A stretch of 64,000 nucleotides of DNA. It comes from an uncultured Dehalococcoidia bacterium (GTDB lineage Bacteria; Chloroflexota; Dehalococcoidia; Lucifugimonadales; UBA3495). Positions 45,601 to 54,640 of the stretch are shown piece after piece. The position numbers and the translations under genes were made by a program. Below the pieces are notes generated by a model. That model had not been told where the DNA came from and did no database searches. It was given only the letters and a program-made list of their open reading frames with translations. The stretch's first letter is position 1; every line of letters begins with the position of its first letter. The stretch lies in contig OX638345.1 in assembly GCA_951813535.1 (NCBI GenBank), positions 3,464,608-3,528,607 of the forward strand, in the 5' to 3' direction.

Positions 45601-48600
45601 ATGGTCGCGTCCGTGCCCGGAGCTGCGTTCAGCCTAATGGTGACTTGCGTCGAGCCTCCCTCAGTCACGGAGTATGTCGAGTACCCGAAGTTGACGGTCA
45701 GTGAGTGCTGGGCAGCCACGTTGCTGATGTTGACCGTCGCCTCACCGTTAGTCCCCGCGCTCACGTCGGTGGGCAGGTTCTCGAAGGCCAGCTTGACGCT
45801 TTCGCCTACGTCCTGCAGGTTGTCCTGGATGGCCCTGACGGTGAAGGTCTGCTCGGTCTCTCCCGACATAAACATGACTCTGGTCGGCACGTCGCTGTAG
45901 TCAGAGTCCGTCGCCCCGTTCTGGTTGGTCTTGGCGATGGGTATGGTCACCGTGCGCTCCGGATCTTCGCTGAGGGACACCGTCACATCCACCGTGCCTC
46001 CCTCGGCGACGGTGTAGGAGGACTCCCCGAAGCTCACCAGGACCGCCGGAAGGTCGCCGTCCCTGATCGAGACTTCGGTCTCTGCGGGGTCGCCCTCCGA
46101 CACGCCGCTGGGCAGGGGGCTGCCGAAGTACAGCTTGACCGTCTCGTCGTCGTCGTTATCGCTGTCGTCCTCCGCCGTGAAGGTGATGGTCTTGGAGGTC
46201 TCAGTGGCCCCGAAGATAAGACTGGTGGCCGAGAGCAAGTAGTCGTCGGCCGTCGCCCCGTTCTGGGGGGACGCGCCGATGGTTATGGTTACCGTGCGCT
46301 CCGGGTCTGCGCTGAGGGTCACCGTCACATCCACAGCGCTCCCCTCCGCGACGGCGTAGGTGGCCTGCCCGAAGCTGACCTTCACCGCCGGGTCGTCATC
46401 GTCGGTGATCGAGACGACGCTCACCTTGGTGGCGCCTTCTGACACGCCGTCCGGCAGGGGACTGCCGAAGGTGAGCTTGACCGTCTCGCCGTCGTCGTTG
46501 GCCGTGTCGTGCTTCGCAGTGAATGTGAAGGTCACCTCCGTGTCCCCGGAGTTGAAGGTCACGTTGGCCGGCACCCCCGAGTAGTCGTCGTCCGTCGCAG
46601 TGCCCTGGTTGGCCTTCTCTATTGGGATGACCACCGTCCGCTCGGGATCGGCGCTCAGGGTGACCTTCACCACCACCTCGTTCTCTTTCTCCACCGTAGT
46701 GGCCGCGTCGTCGCTCTCGGCCACGGTGTAGGCGGAGGCCCCGAAGCTCACGTTCACCGCCGGATCGTCATCGTCGGTGATGGAGACCACGCTCGCGGCG
46801 TTCGTGCTGTCCTCCGACACGCCGTCCGGCAGGGGACTGCCGAAGGTGAGCTTGACCGACTCATTGTCGTCGTCCACAGTGTCGTGGGTCGCGGCGAAGG
46901 TGAAGGTCACCTCCGTGTCCCCGGAGTTGAAGGTCACGTTGGCCGGCACCCCCGAGTAGTCGTCGTCCGTCGCAGTGCCCTGGTTGGCCTTCTCGATTGG
47001 GATGACCACCGCCCGCTCGGGATCGGCGCTCAGCTTCACCGTCACCACCACCTCGTTCTCGGTCACGTCCATGGTCGAGGCGTCGTCGCTCTCGGCCACG
47101 GTGTAGGCGGAGGCCCCGAAGCTCACCGTCACCGACGGTACGTCGGTGATGGAGACCACGCTCTCGGCGATGGCCCCCTTGGTGAGGGTCAACCCGGTGA
47201 TGGTGGGCAGGTCGCCGATGGTCAGCTTGACCGACTCATCGTCGTCGTTCAAAGTGTCGGGGGTGGCGGAGAAAGTGAATGTCTCCTCCGTGTCGCCGCT
47301 GATGAAGGTCACGTCGGCCGGCACGCCCGAGTAGTCGTCGTCCGTCGCAGTGCCCTGATTGGCCTTCTCTATGGGGATGGTCACCGTCCGCTCGGGGTCG
47401 TCGCTCAGGGTCACCTTGACCTCCACCGTGCCTCCCTCGTCCACCGCGTAGGTGGCTGCGTCGAAGCTCACGGTGACCTGCGGCACGTCGTTGTCGGTCA
47501 CGTTGACGGTCACGCTGTCGGCGGCGTAGCCGTTATAGCGGCTATCCGGGGAGGTTACCGTGTGGGTGATCACAGCCGGCTGTTCATCGATCTTGTCCGC
47601 ATCGTGGCTGGCCGATACGGTCACTGTCTGGGGGGTCGAAAAGTCTCTGGGCCTAAAGGTCAACGATGCCGGCGCGGCCGTGATCTCAGTGTTGGTCGGA
47701 TCGTTGATGGTTACTGTAACTATGTTGGTGGGCCTGTTGTCCAACACCACCTGGTAGGTCGACGATGCTCCTTCAACTACCGGTAGGGTAGTCGGCGCCA
47801 CGATCACCCCGTCGTTGTCGATGATGACAACGTCTACCATTGTTACACTAATTAAAGCTGTGTTTTTACCAGAACAGTTCAGTTCGAACGAGAACGACTC
47901 CCTCGGCTCTACCACGCCATCGTCGATGATCTCAACGTCTATGTAAAAGACCTGCCGATATCGCGTCTGGCCTGCGCCGTCAACGAACGCGCTAAAGTTT
48001 TCCGCATTCAACCAGATATCAAAGCCCTCATCGGGATCATAGTCTTCGTGCGGCAAAACGAAATCCATGGATGTTGCGCTGTCAGTCAAAATAGAAATGT
48101 CGACTACGTAGTTTCGAACCGGGATTCGCGAATCGACGGTCACGGCCACGAATCCGATGCGCCCGTCGACCATACCTTCTTGCAGGACCCCATCCTGTGC
48201 TGCGAATTGCATGATCGGATCGTTGTCCCTGGAGAATACTTCCACGTTGCTCACGCTGACCCCGCTCGAGTAGTCCCCGCCTTCTACCTGGTGGCGTATC
48301 ATCGAAAATTCATCCACCTGGTTTGAATCATTCTTAACCTCAACGTTTACCGTCTGAGGAGTGCTCCAGTCATGTGTAGTGAAAGTCAGCGACGAAGGAT
48401 CGATGTTAAGAGGTTGGTGGGGAGGGAACTCGGAAACGGTCGTGGTGTGACTGATATTGACCGTAACGTCCGCAGTGGGCTGGGTATCCAGCGCCACCAT
48501 GTACGTCGCGGTGGTTCCCTCATCGATGGTCAGTACGGTGGGAGCAACCGTAATTCCGGTGGTGGCGAGGTCCCTCACGGTGACGGTCACACTGTCGGCA

Positions 48601-51056
48601 TTCAGCCCGCCATAGACGTCATCGGACGAGGAGCTGACCGTGTGCGAAATGGTGACCCTTGGATTGACGCCGACTTCCGCGTCCAATAACGGCGTTACGG
48701 TCACCTCCTGGGGAATGTTCCAGTTCTGGGACGTGAAGGTAGCGGTCTCTCTGTCCACCGACAGGGCCGTATCGGCGAAGCCGGCGATGGCCACCGTGAC
48801 GCCTCCCTCAGGCTGAGAGTCGAGCGCCACCGCGTAGGTCGAGCTGGTTCCCTCGTCGATGGTCAGCTCAGTGGGAGTCACCGTAACACCGGCGGTCTCA
48901 TCGTCTTCGACGGCGACGGTCAGGCTGGCCGTCAGACCGTCGTAGTCGGTGTCGGCGGCGGAAGAGGCGCTGTGCGAGAGGGCATCGGCTTCGTCAACGG
49001 CGTCATCGTCCTGCGGGGCCGTCACCGTCACCGTCTGCGGCACGCTCCAGTCCTGGTTGGTGAAGGTAAGGACCGCTGGGTCCAGGAGCAGACCGGTACC
49101 GGCTGTGCCCTCGATGGCGACGGTCACCTCCCCCTGTGGCTGGGTGTCCAACGCCACCTCGTAGGAGGTCGATTCCCCTTCCGTAGTCTCGAGGGTGACC
49201 TCGGAGATGGCCACTCCTGGATCGTCGTCGTCCTTGACGGTTACAGTCACGTTGTCGGCGTTCAAGCCGTCATAGTCTGCGTCGGTGGCGCTGACGGTGT
49301 GGGTGATGACGACAGGCTGTTCATCCACTTCGTCAATGTCATGCTCGGCGGTCACGGTCACGGCCTGGGGCAGGTACCAGTCGGTGGGGGTGAAAGTCAA
49401 TGAGCCGGGCTCCGCCGTAACCTCGCCATTGGACGGGTCGTTGATGCTAATCGTGACGTCCCCATCGGGTTGCGTGCCCAGCGCCAGGAGGTAGCTCGAC
49501 GTAGTGCCCTCAGCTACTGAAATGGCCGTCGACGCGACACTCACTCCCACGAAGTCATCGTCGATTATCTCCACCGTTGCGGCAACTTGCGAGAATTCAA
49601 AAAAGCCTGGGCTATGTTCGAACACCACTTCGAAATTCTCCGTCTCTTCCGGAAGGTCATCATTCAAGATGCCAACATGAACATAATAGGTGAACCGATA
49701 GCGTATCTGGCCATCAGCATCCACAAACGGAACGAAATAATCTGGCAACACCCGGTTAGTGTCACTGCTTAAACGGCGATAGTCCAAATCCGATCCGCAA
49801 AGCCCAGCAGTTGCAGTTGACCCTTGGGACGTCGTCGAATATTGGAAGGCTTGGCTCGGTGCACCAGGCTCGGTCGTCTCTATTGTGAACCCAACGCGCA
49901 CCTGGCCCTCATTCTCGACCACCGAATAAACCGTCTCCTCCACTATAAAAGCCAGCTCCGGATCGTCGTCGACTGAGGTTACTTCGACCGTGTCCACGGT
50001 CACGCCGCTTGAGTAGTCCCCGCCCCTCACTTGGTGGCGTATCTCGGCTGCGTTGTCGGTGTAGTCGAAATCTTCTCGGGTACTCACCTCCACCGTTTGG
50101 GCAGTGCTCCAGTTCTGCGTCGTGAAGACCAGCTCGTCAGGCGTAGCCTTGATTGTGAAGTGCCCATCCTTTTCGATCTTTATCGTCACGTCCGCGGTGG
50201 GTTGCGTGTCCAGCACCACCGTGTAATCCGAGCTGTCGCCCTCGTCAATGTTGAGTTCGGTATCGGTAAGAGACAGTGTCACACCCGCGGTTTCGTCGTC
50301 GGCAACGGTTACGGTCACGCCAACGGTGCTCAGTCCTTCGTAGCCGCCGTCTGTCGAAGAGATGGTGTGCGTGAGCCTGGTGGTGTCGGCGGCTCCGTCA
50401 TCGTCCTGTCCCGCCGTTACGGTCACTGCCTGCTCCGTATCCCAGTTCCCGGTGGTGAAGTTTAGGGTCGTATTGCCCAAGGTCAGGTCCGTACCGGCGA
50501 AGCCCCCAACGATAACCGAGACATTGGCGGTAGGCTGGGATTCGAGAACCACCGTGTAGGAGGCCGAGCCGCCTTCGTCGATTTCCAGAGTGGTGGCCGA
50601 TATATGGACTGCCTTGTCGTCGTCAATCACGCTCACGGCCACATCGCTGATGTTGATACCGTCATAATCGCTGTCGGTGGAGGTGACCGTGTGGGTGACG
50701 TCAAACTCCGTTTCGTCGTCTGCATCACTGTCATGGGCGGCGGACAATGTGACAGACTGAGGAGCGTACCAGTTTGAGACGGTGAAGGTCAGCGACCCAG
50801 GGTCGGCTGTAACCTCTGGGTTCGACGGATCGTTTACCGTCACGGTCACGGTATCGGAGGGCTCCGTGTCCAATACCACTGCATACCTCGCGCCGGCTCC
50901 CTCGTCGACAAACAGGTCGGTTGGAATAACCGTAACGCCCGGGGTCATCTGCGCCTGGGCAACCGGGGACTGCAAGAGCCCGTACGCTCCGAACAGTCCC
51001 AGTGCCAGCAGGGCGGCGAGGACCCCAGCCGCCACCTTCTTCCGGCGGGGAATCAC
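42606..51056 (-). CDS. Giant secreted Calx-beta / FnIII / Ig-like surface protein
   Basis: About 2,816 residues from a GTG at 51056, with GAGGG upstream and a signal peptide (RRKKVAAGVLAALLALGLFG ... VAQAQ); an ATG at 51146 without a clear site adds 30 residues. First comes a long tract of repeats of the form IDEGxSxxYxVxLDTQP...ITHTVSSTDxxYDG (~47.5-51.0 kb), then Calx-beta repeats (VDEGGTVEVKVTLSDDPERT; ~45.4-47.5 kb), two PPC-like domains (~44.5-45.3 kb), one FnIII, four or more Ig-like repeats (SGTARVGETL...YSYQW) and a final FnIII. No LPXTG or membrane anchor is seen. It is acidic and probably Ca-binding: an adhesin or matrix protein. The MarR gene and hybrid regulator lie directly upstream. 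Confidence 0.85.
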   Translation of the reverse strand: MIPRRKKVAAGVLAALLALGLFGAYGLLQSPVAQAQMTPGVTVIPTDLFVDEGAGARYAVVLDTEPSDTVTVTVNDPSNPEVTADPGSLTFTVSNWYAPQSVTLSAAHDSDADDETEFDVTHTVTSTDSDYDGINISDVAVSVIDDDKAVHISATTLEIDEGGSASYTVVLESQPTANVSVIVGGFAGTDLTLGNTTLNFTTGNWDTEQAVTVTAGQDDDGAADTTRLTHTISSTDGGYEGLSTVGVTVTVADDETAGVTLSLTDTELNIDEGDSSDYTVVLDTQPTADVTIKIEKDGHFTIKATPDELVFTTQNWSTAQTVEVSTREDFDYTDNAAEIRHQVRGGDYSSGVTVDTVEVTSVDDDPELAFIVEETVYSVVENEGQVRVGFTIETTEPGAPSQAFQYSTTSQGSTATAGLCGSDLDYRRLSSDTNRVLPDYFVPFVDADGQIRYRFTYYVHVGILNDDLPEETENFEVVFEHSPGFFEFSQVAATVEIIDDDFVGVSVASTAISVAEGTTSSYLLALGTQPDGDVTISINDPSNGEVTAEPGSLTFTPTDWYLPQAVTVTAEHDIDEVDEQPVVITHTVSATDADYDGLNADNVTVTVKDDDDPGVAISEVTLETTEGESTSYEVALDTQPQGEVTVAIEGTAGTGLLLDPAVLTFTNQDWSVPQTVTVTAPQDDDAVDEADALSHSASSAADTDYDGLTASLTVAVEDDETAGVTVTPTELTIDEGTSSTYAVALDSQPEGGVTVAIAGFADTALSVDRETATFTSQNWNIPQEVTVTPLLDAEVGVNPRVTISHTVSSSSDDVYGGLNADSVTVTVRDLATTGITVAPTVLTIDEGTTATYMVALDTQPTADVTVNISHTTTVSEFPPHQPLNIDPSSLTFTTHDWSTPQTVNVEVKNDSNQVDEFSMIRHQVEGGDYSSGVSVSNVEVFSRDNDPIMQFAAQDGVLQEGMVDGRIGFVAVTVDSRIPVRNYVVDISILTDSATSMDFVLPHEDYDPDEGFDIWLNAENFSAFVDGAGQTRYRQVFYIDVEIIDDGVVEPRESFSFELNCSGKNTALISVTMVDVVIIDNDGVIVAPTTLPVVEGASSTYQVVLDNRPTNIVTVTINDPTNTEITAAPASLTFRPRDFSTPQTVTVSASHDADKIDEQPAVITHTVTSPDSRYNGYAADSVTVNVTDNDVPQVTVSFDAATYAVDEGGTVEVKVTLSDDPERTVTIPIEKANQGTATDDDYSGVPADVTFISGDTEETFTFSATPDTLNDDDESVKLTIGDLPTITGLTLTKGAIAESVVSITDVPSVTVSFGASAYTVAESDDASTMDVTENEVVVTVKLSADPERAVVIPIEKANQGTATDDDYSGVPANVTFNSGDTEVTFTFAATHDTVDDDNESVKLTFGSPLPDGVSEDSTNAASVVSITDDDDPAVNVSFGASAYTVAESDDAATTVEKENEVVVKVTLSADPERTVVIPIEKANQGTATDDDYSGVPANVTFNSGDTEVTFTFTAKHDTANDDGETVKLTFGSPLPDGVSEGATKVSVVSITDDDDPAVKVSFGQATYAVAEGSAVDVTVTLSADPERTVTITIGASPQNGATADDYLLSATSLIFGATETSKTITFTAEDDSDNDDDETVKLYFGSPLPSGVSEGDPAETEVSIRDGDLPAVLVSFGESSYTVAEGGTVDVTVSLSEDPERTVTIPIAKTNQNGATDSDYSDVPTRVMFMSGETEQTFTVRAIQDNLQDVGESVKLAFENLPTDVSAGTNGEATVNISNVAAQHSLTVNFGYSTYSVTEGGSTQVTIRLNAAPGTDATIQIAATGQGGATTADYSIFPASVTFTGNETEKTITFTANDDSVYDDNETVKLSFVNLPAGVTGGSTAEATVIITDLVGVEPNPEEPTARIKCDNDANRTILLDRVSSIDTPGEKDYWTVELHPIKNYIIEVIGAKDGLDILGQKSYSGELTLEFPDIFAVWNSDRSRRTHEFVTDGDHSHSGGETDHWVVLVKLGTGSPQIEVGSVKGVTGRYQIKVRLNNICDDRDGALVYPWGGGPEGYMPYLDTPGNKSTEWELYATTEPDFRGEVGDGYLGDHGEDEPDEDWFQVDLDEGYEYTFELSADTRSPEKYQATDLKIIGIHDPQGAVIAGTASSGSGESVSVKFTPPANGTYFIAVGSGGNDHTGFYEISVNGSPEGSGQGNQGRGSSGSNKDTKDEQEQAAPSAPRKLSAAANADGSITLTWKAPDTAGVTGYQILRSRPTEGEDTLMIIVEDTGSAQTSYTDTDVTPDVLHVYRVKAINDAGVGERSDKTEVTPLDPTTNTPATGRPKIIGEVRVREKLLAQTSGIKDADGLSKVSYGYQWIAGGSDISGATGSSYTLTKTDEGLTIQVRVKFTDDVGNQETMTSPATEAVAAKPNSPATGAPTISGTARVGETLSADTSGISDDDGLTNVSYSYQWLAGGTDLSGATGSTYTLTASEQGKTLRVRVSFTDDARTDESLTSAATDEVEPAVQPQKANSQATGEPTISGTARVGETLTANISTIADDDGLEDATFSYQWIRNDGASDTDIAGASGSTYTLDAEDEGKTIRVRVSFTDDADNEETLTSAATAAVAAKPNSPATGEPTISGTARVGETLTANTSGITDDDGLTNVSYSYQWLAGGTDLSGATGSTYTLTAAEQGKTVQVRVSFTDDRGYSETVTSGATAAVAAPEPPAKPTGLSTASVSHNTVTIIWDDPQDDSITGYVILRRDPEIHPSGTFITLTSNTGAADTNYTDDTVEPEKQYVYRIQAINKHGVVSERSGWVRADTPAAPAG
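46525..47000. repeat. Near-identical 375-bp coding repeats in Calx-beta tract
   Basis: The sequence starting GTGAAGGTCACCTCCGTGTC occurs at 46525 and 46900, 375 bases (125 codons) apart, and stays almost identical for about 90-100 bases. It is one of several DNA-level repeats in this gene and points to recent repeat expansion. Confidence 0.8.
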
Positions 51057-51210
51057 CGCTGTGCCGCCCTCACTCAGGCGGCAAACTGCTCTCGATAGAA
51101 TTAACCGCAGGCCACCGGGGCCCGCCCTCCCAACACGCATCTTCATTCTCTGACTCTCTGCCGTCCTTCTTCAGGGTTCGTGCCGCGTCCGGTTCGGACG
51201 CGTTGCCGCG

Positions 51211-51717
51211 CTACTGTGGCGGTCCGATCTGTGGGGGATTCTGTTGCACCAGGTCCGCGTAGTTCGACATGACGGTCGAGGTGACGGACATCAGGACCGC
51301 GATCTCATGCTCGCCGACACCCTGGCACAGGCCGGCCTCGAATGCCTGGACACGTCCGTACAGCTCTCGCGTCACGGCCGTGCCCGCTTCGGTCAAAGTC
51401 AGGATGACGATCCTCCGGTCGCTGAGCAGGCGTCGCCTCTGGATAAAGCCCCGGTACACCAGCTTGTTGACCGTGCGGCTGATGCTCGACGGAGCGAGCG
51501 GTACCACCCGGGCCAGCTGGGTCGTAGTCCACTCCTCGACTTCCAGAAAGAGCCTCAGGAGCGCGTAATCGATGTGGGTAAGATCGTTGTCGGCCGCTAT
51601 CTGCGCCGTTCCCCGGGACAGGGCGTTGACCAGCTGGTTCACACACGGCCCCAAAACGGAGGCCGATGTCACCCCCCGCGTTTCGAATGACGTCTCTGAC
51701 TCTGTTTCTGAATCCAT
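51211..51717 (-). CDS. MarR-family transcriptional regulator
   Basis: A 168-residue protein with a MarR winged helix. The N-terminal helix is VNQLVNALSRGTAQIAADND, then THIDYALLRLFLEVEEWTTT, the recognition helix region LAPSSISRTVNKLVYRGFIQ, a wing with the conserved DRR (RRRLLSDRRIVILTLTEAG), and a C-terminal dimerisation helix. It would bind a palindromic operator and respond to a small ligand. It lies between the hybrid regulator and the giant surface gene on the same strand, so control of either is plausible. TAGGGA adjoins the ATG rather than sitting at the usual distance. Confidence 0.88.
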   Translation of the reverse strand: MDSETESETSFETRGVTSASVLGPCVNQLVNALSRGTAQIAADNDLTHIDYALLRLFLEVEEWTTTQLARVVPLAPSSISRTVNKLVYRGFIQRRRLLSDRRIVILTLTEAGTAVTRELYGRVQAFEAGLCQGVGEHEIAVLMSVTSTVMSNYADLVQQNPPQIGPPQ

Positions 51718-52073
51718 TCCCTACCGTGCCGAACAGAAATATTCTTGCCGGAATAGATTCTCCGACCTCGGTATGAAAGTGGCGTGAAAATGCCCGTGAG
51801 AGTCCGGTGAGGATTGCGATGGCGGCAGAAGGGAAGAGAATGGAGGAAGCCGGGTTCTTGAGCAGCGCACGCCGGGCGGAACGTTGAAGCGTTCCGGCCG
51901 GCTCCGTACGCTGCCTGCGTATCAATCCGGCGCGCCGTCCTCACGGGTGAGGGGGCGGAATAGGAGGTTGGGATACGGCGGCAGGTCCGAGCACGCGAGC
52001 AGTCGCGGCGTTGCAGTCGTGTGAGCGGCCGTTCACGATCATTCGTGCCACGACGCGCCTCGCTCCAGACCTG
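51718..52073. other. Intergenic stretch upstream of MarR gene
   Basis: About 350 bases between the hybrid regulator and the MarR gene. It probably holds the MarR promoter. No confident elements or frames. Confidence 0.4.
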
Positions 52074-54434
52074 CTATGTGCTCGAACTCCTGGCCATGCG
52101 GTAGCCCACGCCGAGTTCGGTGAAGATGTACTCCGGGTGTGCGGCGTCGTCACCCAGCTTGCGTCGAAGCTCCTTGACATACGTCCGCAAGATCCGTGAG
52201 TCGGTGGAGTGCAGCGGTCCCCAGACCCGTCTCAACAGCTGTTCGTGGGTCAACGCACGCCCGGAAGCCGTCGAGAGCTCGGTCAGCAGCCTGTACTCGG
52301 TCGCGCTCAGATGCACTGCGTGGCCGGCGATGCTCACCTCGCGCTCGGCGTAGTTGATGGAAAGGTCGCCGCTCTGATACTGCCCGGAGGTTTCCCTCGA
52401 TCCCGCGGCGGACCTCCTCCGCAGGGCCACGTCGATCCTCGCCAGCAACTCCGTGGCGGTGAATGGCTTGGCGATGTAGTCGAAAGCGCCGAGCTCGAAT
52501 GCGCGGCCAATCTGCCGCTCCCATCCGGGACCGGCCACGAAGATGATCGGCGCGTCGGAGATCCTCGTCACCTGGGCCAGCATCTCGAAACCGTCCGCCC
52601 GGGGCAGCGTGGGTTCCAGGATGACCACATGGGGGTCCTTATCCGCTATGATCAGTTCGACTTCATCGGGGTCGCTCGCTACCAACGGGATGAATCCGGC
52701 CTGCGAAATGGTGTTCCGGAGGTATCTTTGAGTCGCCGGGTTGTCGCCGACCGCCAGTATGCGCGCCCGCGCTCCAAGAGGGTCGCGATTGGACGGCGCC
52801 GTTGCCGGTTCTCGTGATTGGGCTGCCTCATCGACCAATGGGACCGTGAAAGTGACGCTGCCGCGGCGGTCCCCTTCACCATCCTCGACGGATAGGCGGC
52901 TCCCGTGTGCTTCGACTATCCCCGCGCAGACCGCTAGGCTCAGGTCCTCCCGTCCGTTGCCGGCGACTCTCGAATTGCCATGTGGCCGACGAGGCGTCAG
53001 GAGTGTTGGCGTGTCGGTTCCCTCGACATGCACCGTAACCGCAATTAACGGGTCTCTCCGAGCAACGTCGATCTTCACGACGGACGATCCGGGCGTGTAA
53101 CCAGCGGCGCGGGCGAGGAGGATGTCGAGGACCTGCAGGATTCGTCGCCGGTCTATCATGACCCTGGGGAGCCCGGAAGGAAGGGCGATCTCGACGAGAT
53201 TGGTGGCCGTACTGGTGTGGACTCGTGCCTCTCTCGCTTCCTCCAGCAGGTCCGCCAGCTCCGTGGGTTCCGGTCTTACCGACAGCGTCCCGGATTCGAT
53301 ATGCGTCATGTCGACCAGGTCGTTGATCAGCTGACGCATCTGGTCCGACTGTTCGTCGATCACTCTCAGGAACTGGCGGGTTTCGTCGGGGCCGAGCGGG
53401 TTGGGAGAGCCGAGCAGGGTGGACGTCGAACCCTTGATGGCGCTCAGTGGCGTGCGCAGCTCGTGGCTCAGGTTTTGCAGGAACTCCGCCCGCTGCCTCT
53501 TCACCGCCTCCAACGGCGTGATGTCCTGGATGGTGGCGACGACGGACTCGACCTCCCCGTCGTCCCGGCGGATAGGCCTGGCGTTGATGAGCGTCGTAAT
53601 GGCCTGTCCGTTCGGCAGATGGATGACAACCTCATCAGCGAACACGTTCTCGCCGGCCGTCAGCGCTCTGATGACGGGAATCTCCTCAATCGGGATGTCG
53701 CTGCCGTCCGCCCTGCGTAACGCCACTACCTTCGTGATTTCCTCCAGCGTTCTGCCCGTCTGATTCAGACTGCCAAAAACCCGCCGGGTCTCGTCATTGG
53801 CCTTTACCAGCACTCCCGTCTTTCCGTCGAAGACCAGTACTCCCACTGGAGAAATATTGAGCAGGGCCTCCAAATCGGCCCTTGCCCGGTGCTCCTCCCG
53901 GTATCTTCGCGCGTTGGCAATCGCGGAACCCGCCTGGGAGGCGAACATCACCAGGACATCTTCGTCCTCGGCGGTAAAGTCCCGGCCCCCATCCTTCTCC
54001 GCCAGGTAGATGTTGCCGACGTGCTCACCGAAATGGTGTATGGGCATTCCCAGGAAGGTCTTCATCGGCGGGTGGTTTTCGGGGAATCCGACGGAGCCGG
54101 GATGACTGGCTATCTCGCTGAGCCTCAGGGGTTCTCGGATCTCGTTCAAGTGTCCGAGCAGTCCTCGGCCCTGAGGCAGGACGTTCATCGCCTCGATCTC
54201 CTGGGGGGAGAGTCCGGATGTGATGAAGTCCTGAATGCTCCCGGACGGCTGGTAGGTGAGGAGCGCGCCGTACCGGGCGCCGGTCAGGTAGCGGGCGTTG
54301 TCGATAACTTCTTGGAGGACAACGTTGACGTCGAGATGCTGGCTGACGCGGCAACTTGCCTCGCTCAGCTTGGAGAGCAACGCTCTCAGAGATTCAATTT
54401 CCCGCCGCAGGTCGCCGGCTCCTCGGCGCGTCAT
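52074..54434 (-). CDS. Hybrid sensor: GAF-PAS-kinase-like-REC-winged helix in one chain
   Basis: About 786 residues from the ATG at 54434; a TTG at 54455 is possible. In order: an N-terminal helix; a GAF domain (~30-180; RYGALLTYQPSGSIQDFITS); a PAS domain (~185-300; SPVGVLVFDGKTGVLVKAND); HisKA with the phospho-acceptor (NLSHELRTPLSAIKG, ~315); an ATPase-like domain (~400-520); a receiver (~545-660); and an OmpR/PhoB winged helix (~680-780; RILRTYVKELRRKLGDD ... GVGYRM). The ATPase domain lacks a normal N-box (LLARAAGYTP) and the DxGxG box, and the receiver has Glu at the phospho-Asp site (VVILEPTLP). Signal transfer may therefore be non-canonical. Lies directly upstream of the MarR gene. 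Confidence 0.88.
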   Translation of the reverse strand: MTRRGAGDLRREIESLRALLSKLSEASCRVSQHLDVNVVLQEVIDNARYLTGARYGALLTYQPSGSIQDFITSGLSPQEIEAMNVLPQGRGLLGHLNEIREPLRLSEIASHPGSVGFPENHPPMKTFLGMPIHHFGEHVGNIYLAEKDGGRDFTAEDEDVLVMFASQAGSAIANARRYREEHRARADLEALLNISPVGVLVFDGKTGVLVKANDETRRVFGSLNQTGRTLEEITKVVALRRADGSDIPIEEIPVIRALTAGENVFADEVVIHLPNGQAITTLINARPIRRDDGEVESVVATIQDITPLEAVKRQRAEFLQNLSHELRTPLSAIKGSTSTLLGSPNPLGPDETRQFLRVIDEQSDQMRQLINDLVDMTHIESGTLSVRPEPTELADLLEEAREARVHTSTATNLVEIALPSGLPRVMIDRRRILQVLDILLARAAGYTPGSSVVKIDVARRDPLIAVTVHVEGTDTPTLLTPRRPHGNSRVAGNGREDLSLAVCAGIVEAHGSRLSVEDGEGDRRGSVTFTVPLVDEAAQSREPATAPSNRDPLGARARILAVGDNPATQRYLRNTISQAGFIPLVASDPDEVELIIADKDPHVVILEPTLPRADGFEMLAQVTRISDAPIIFVAGPGWERQIGRAFELGAFDYIAKPFTATELLARIDVALRRRSAAGSRETSGQYQSGDLSINYAEREVSIAGHAVHLSATEYRLLTELSTASGRALTHEQLLRRVWGPLHSTDSRILRTYVKELRRKLGDDAAHPEYIFTELGVGYRMARSSST

Positions 54435-54640
54435 TTCAATTCGACCTAATGCCAAGGTAAACTCCGCCGGTCGGCAAGGCGGCCCTCCCGGCGCGCCTGG
54501 AGAGGCACGGTTGAACCCGGGCTTCCGGTCGGCGGGCCGGTTGCCCCGCTTCCCTCGCGGCTCGAAGCACCAATGCAGGTCTCCCTTCGACGAGTTGGGC
54601 GATTTCTTGCCGTATTCCTCACCGTAAGCAAACGCCTGCG

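Noticed and set aside
46509-47786. Plus-strand frame of 425 codons inside the giant surface gene
   Set aside because: A mirror of the repetitive Calx-beta DNA; the repeats keep antisense frames open. His/Val/Gly-rich, with no start signal.
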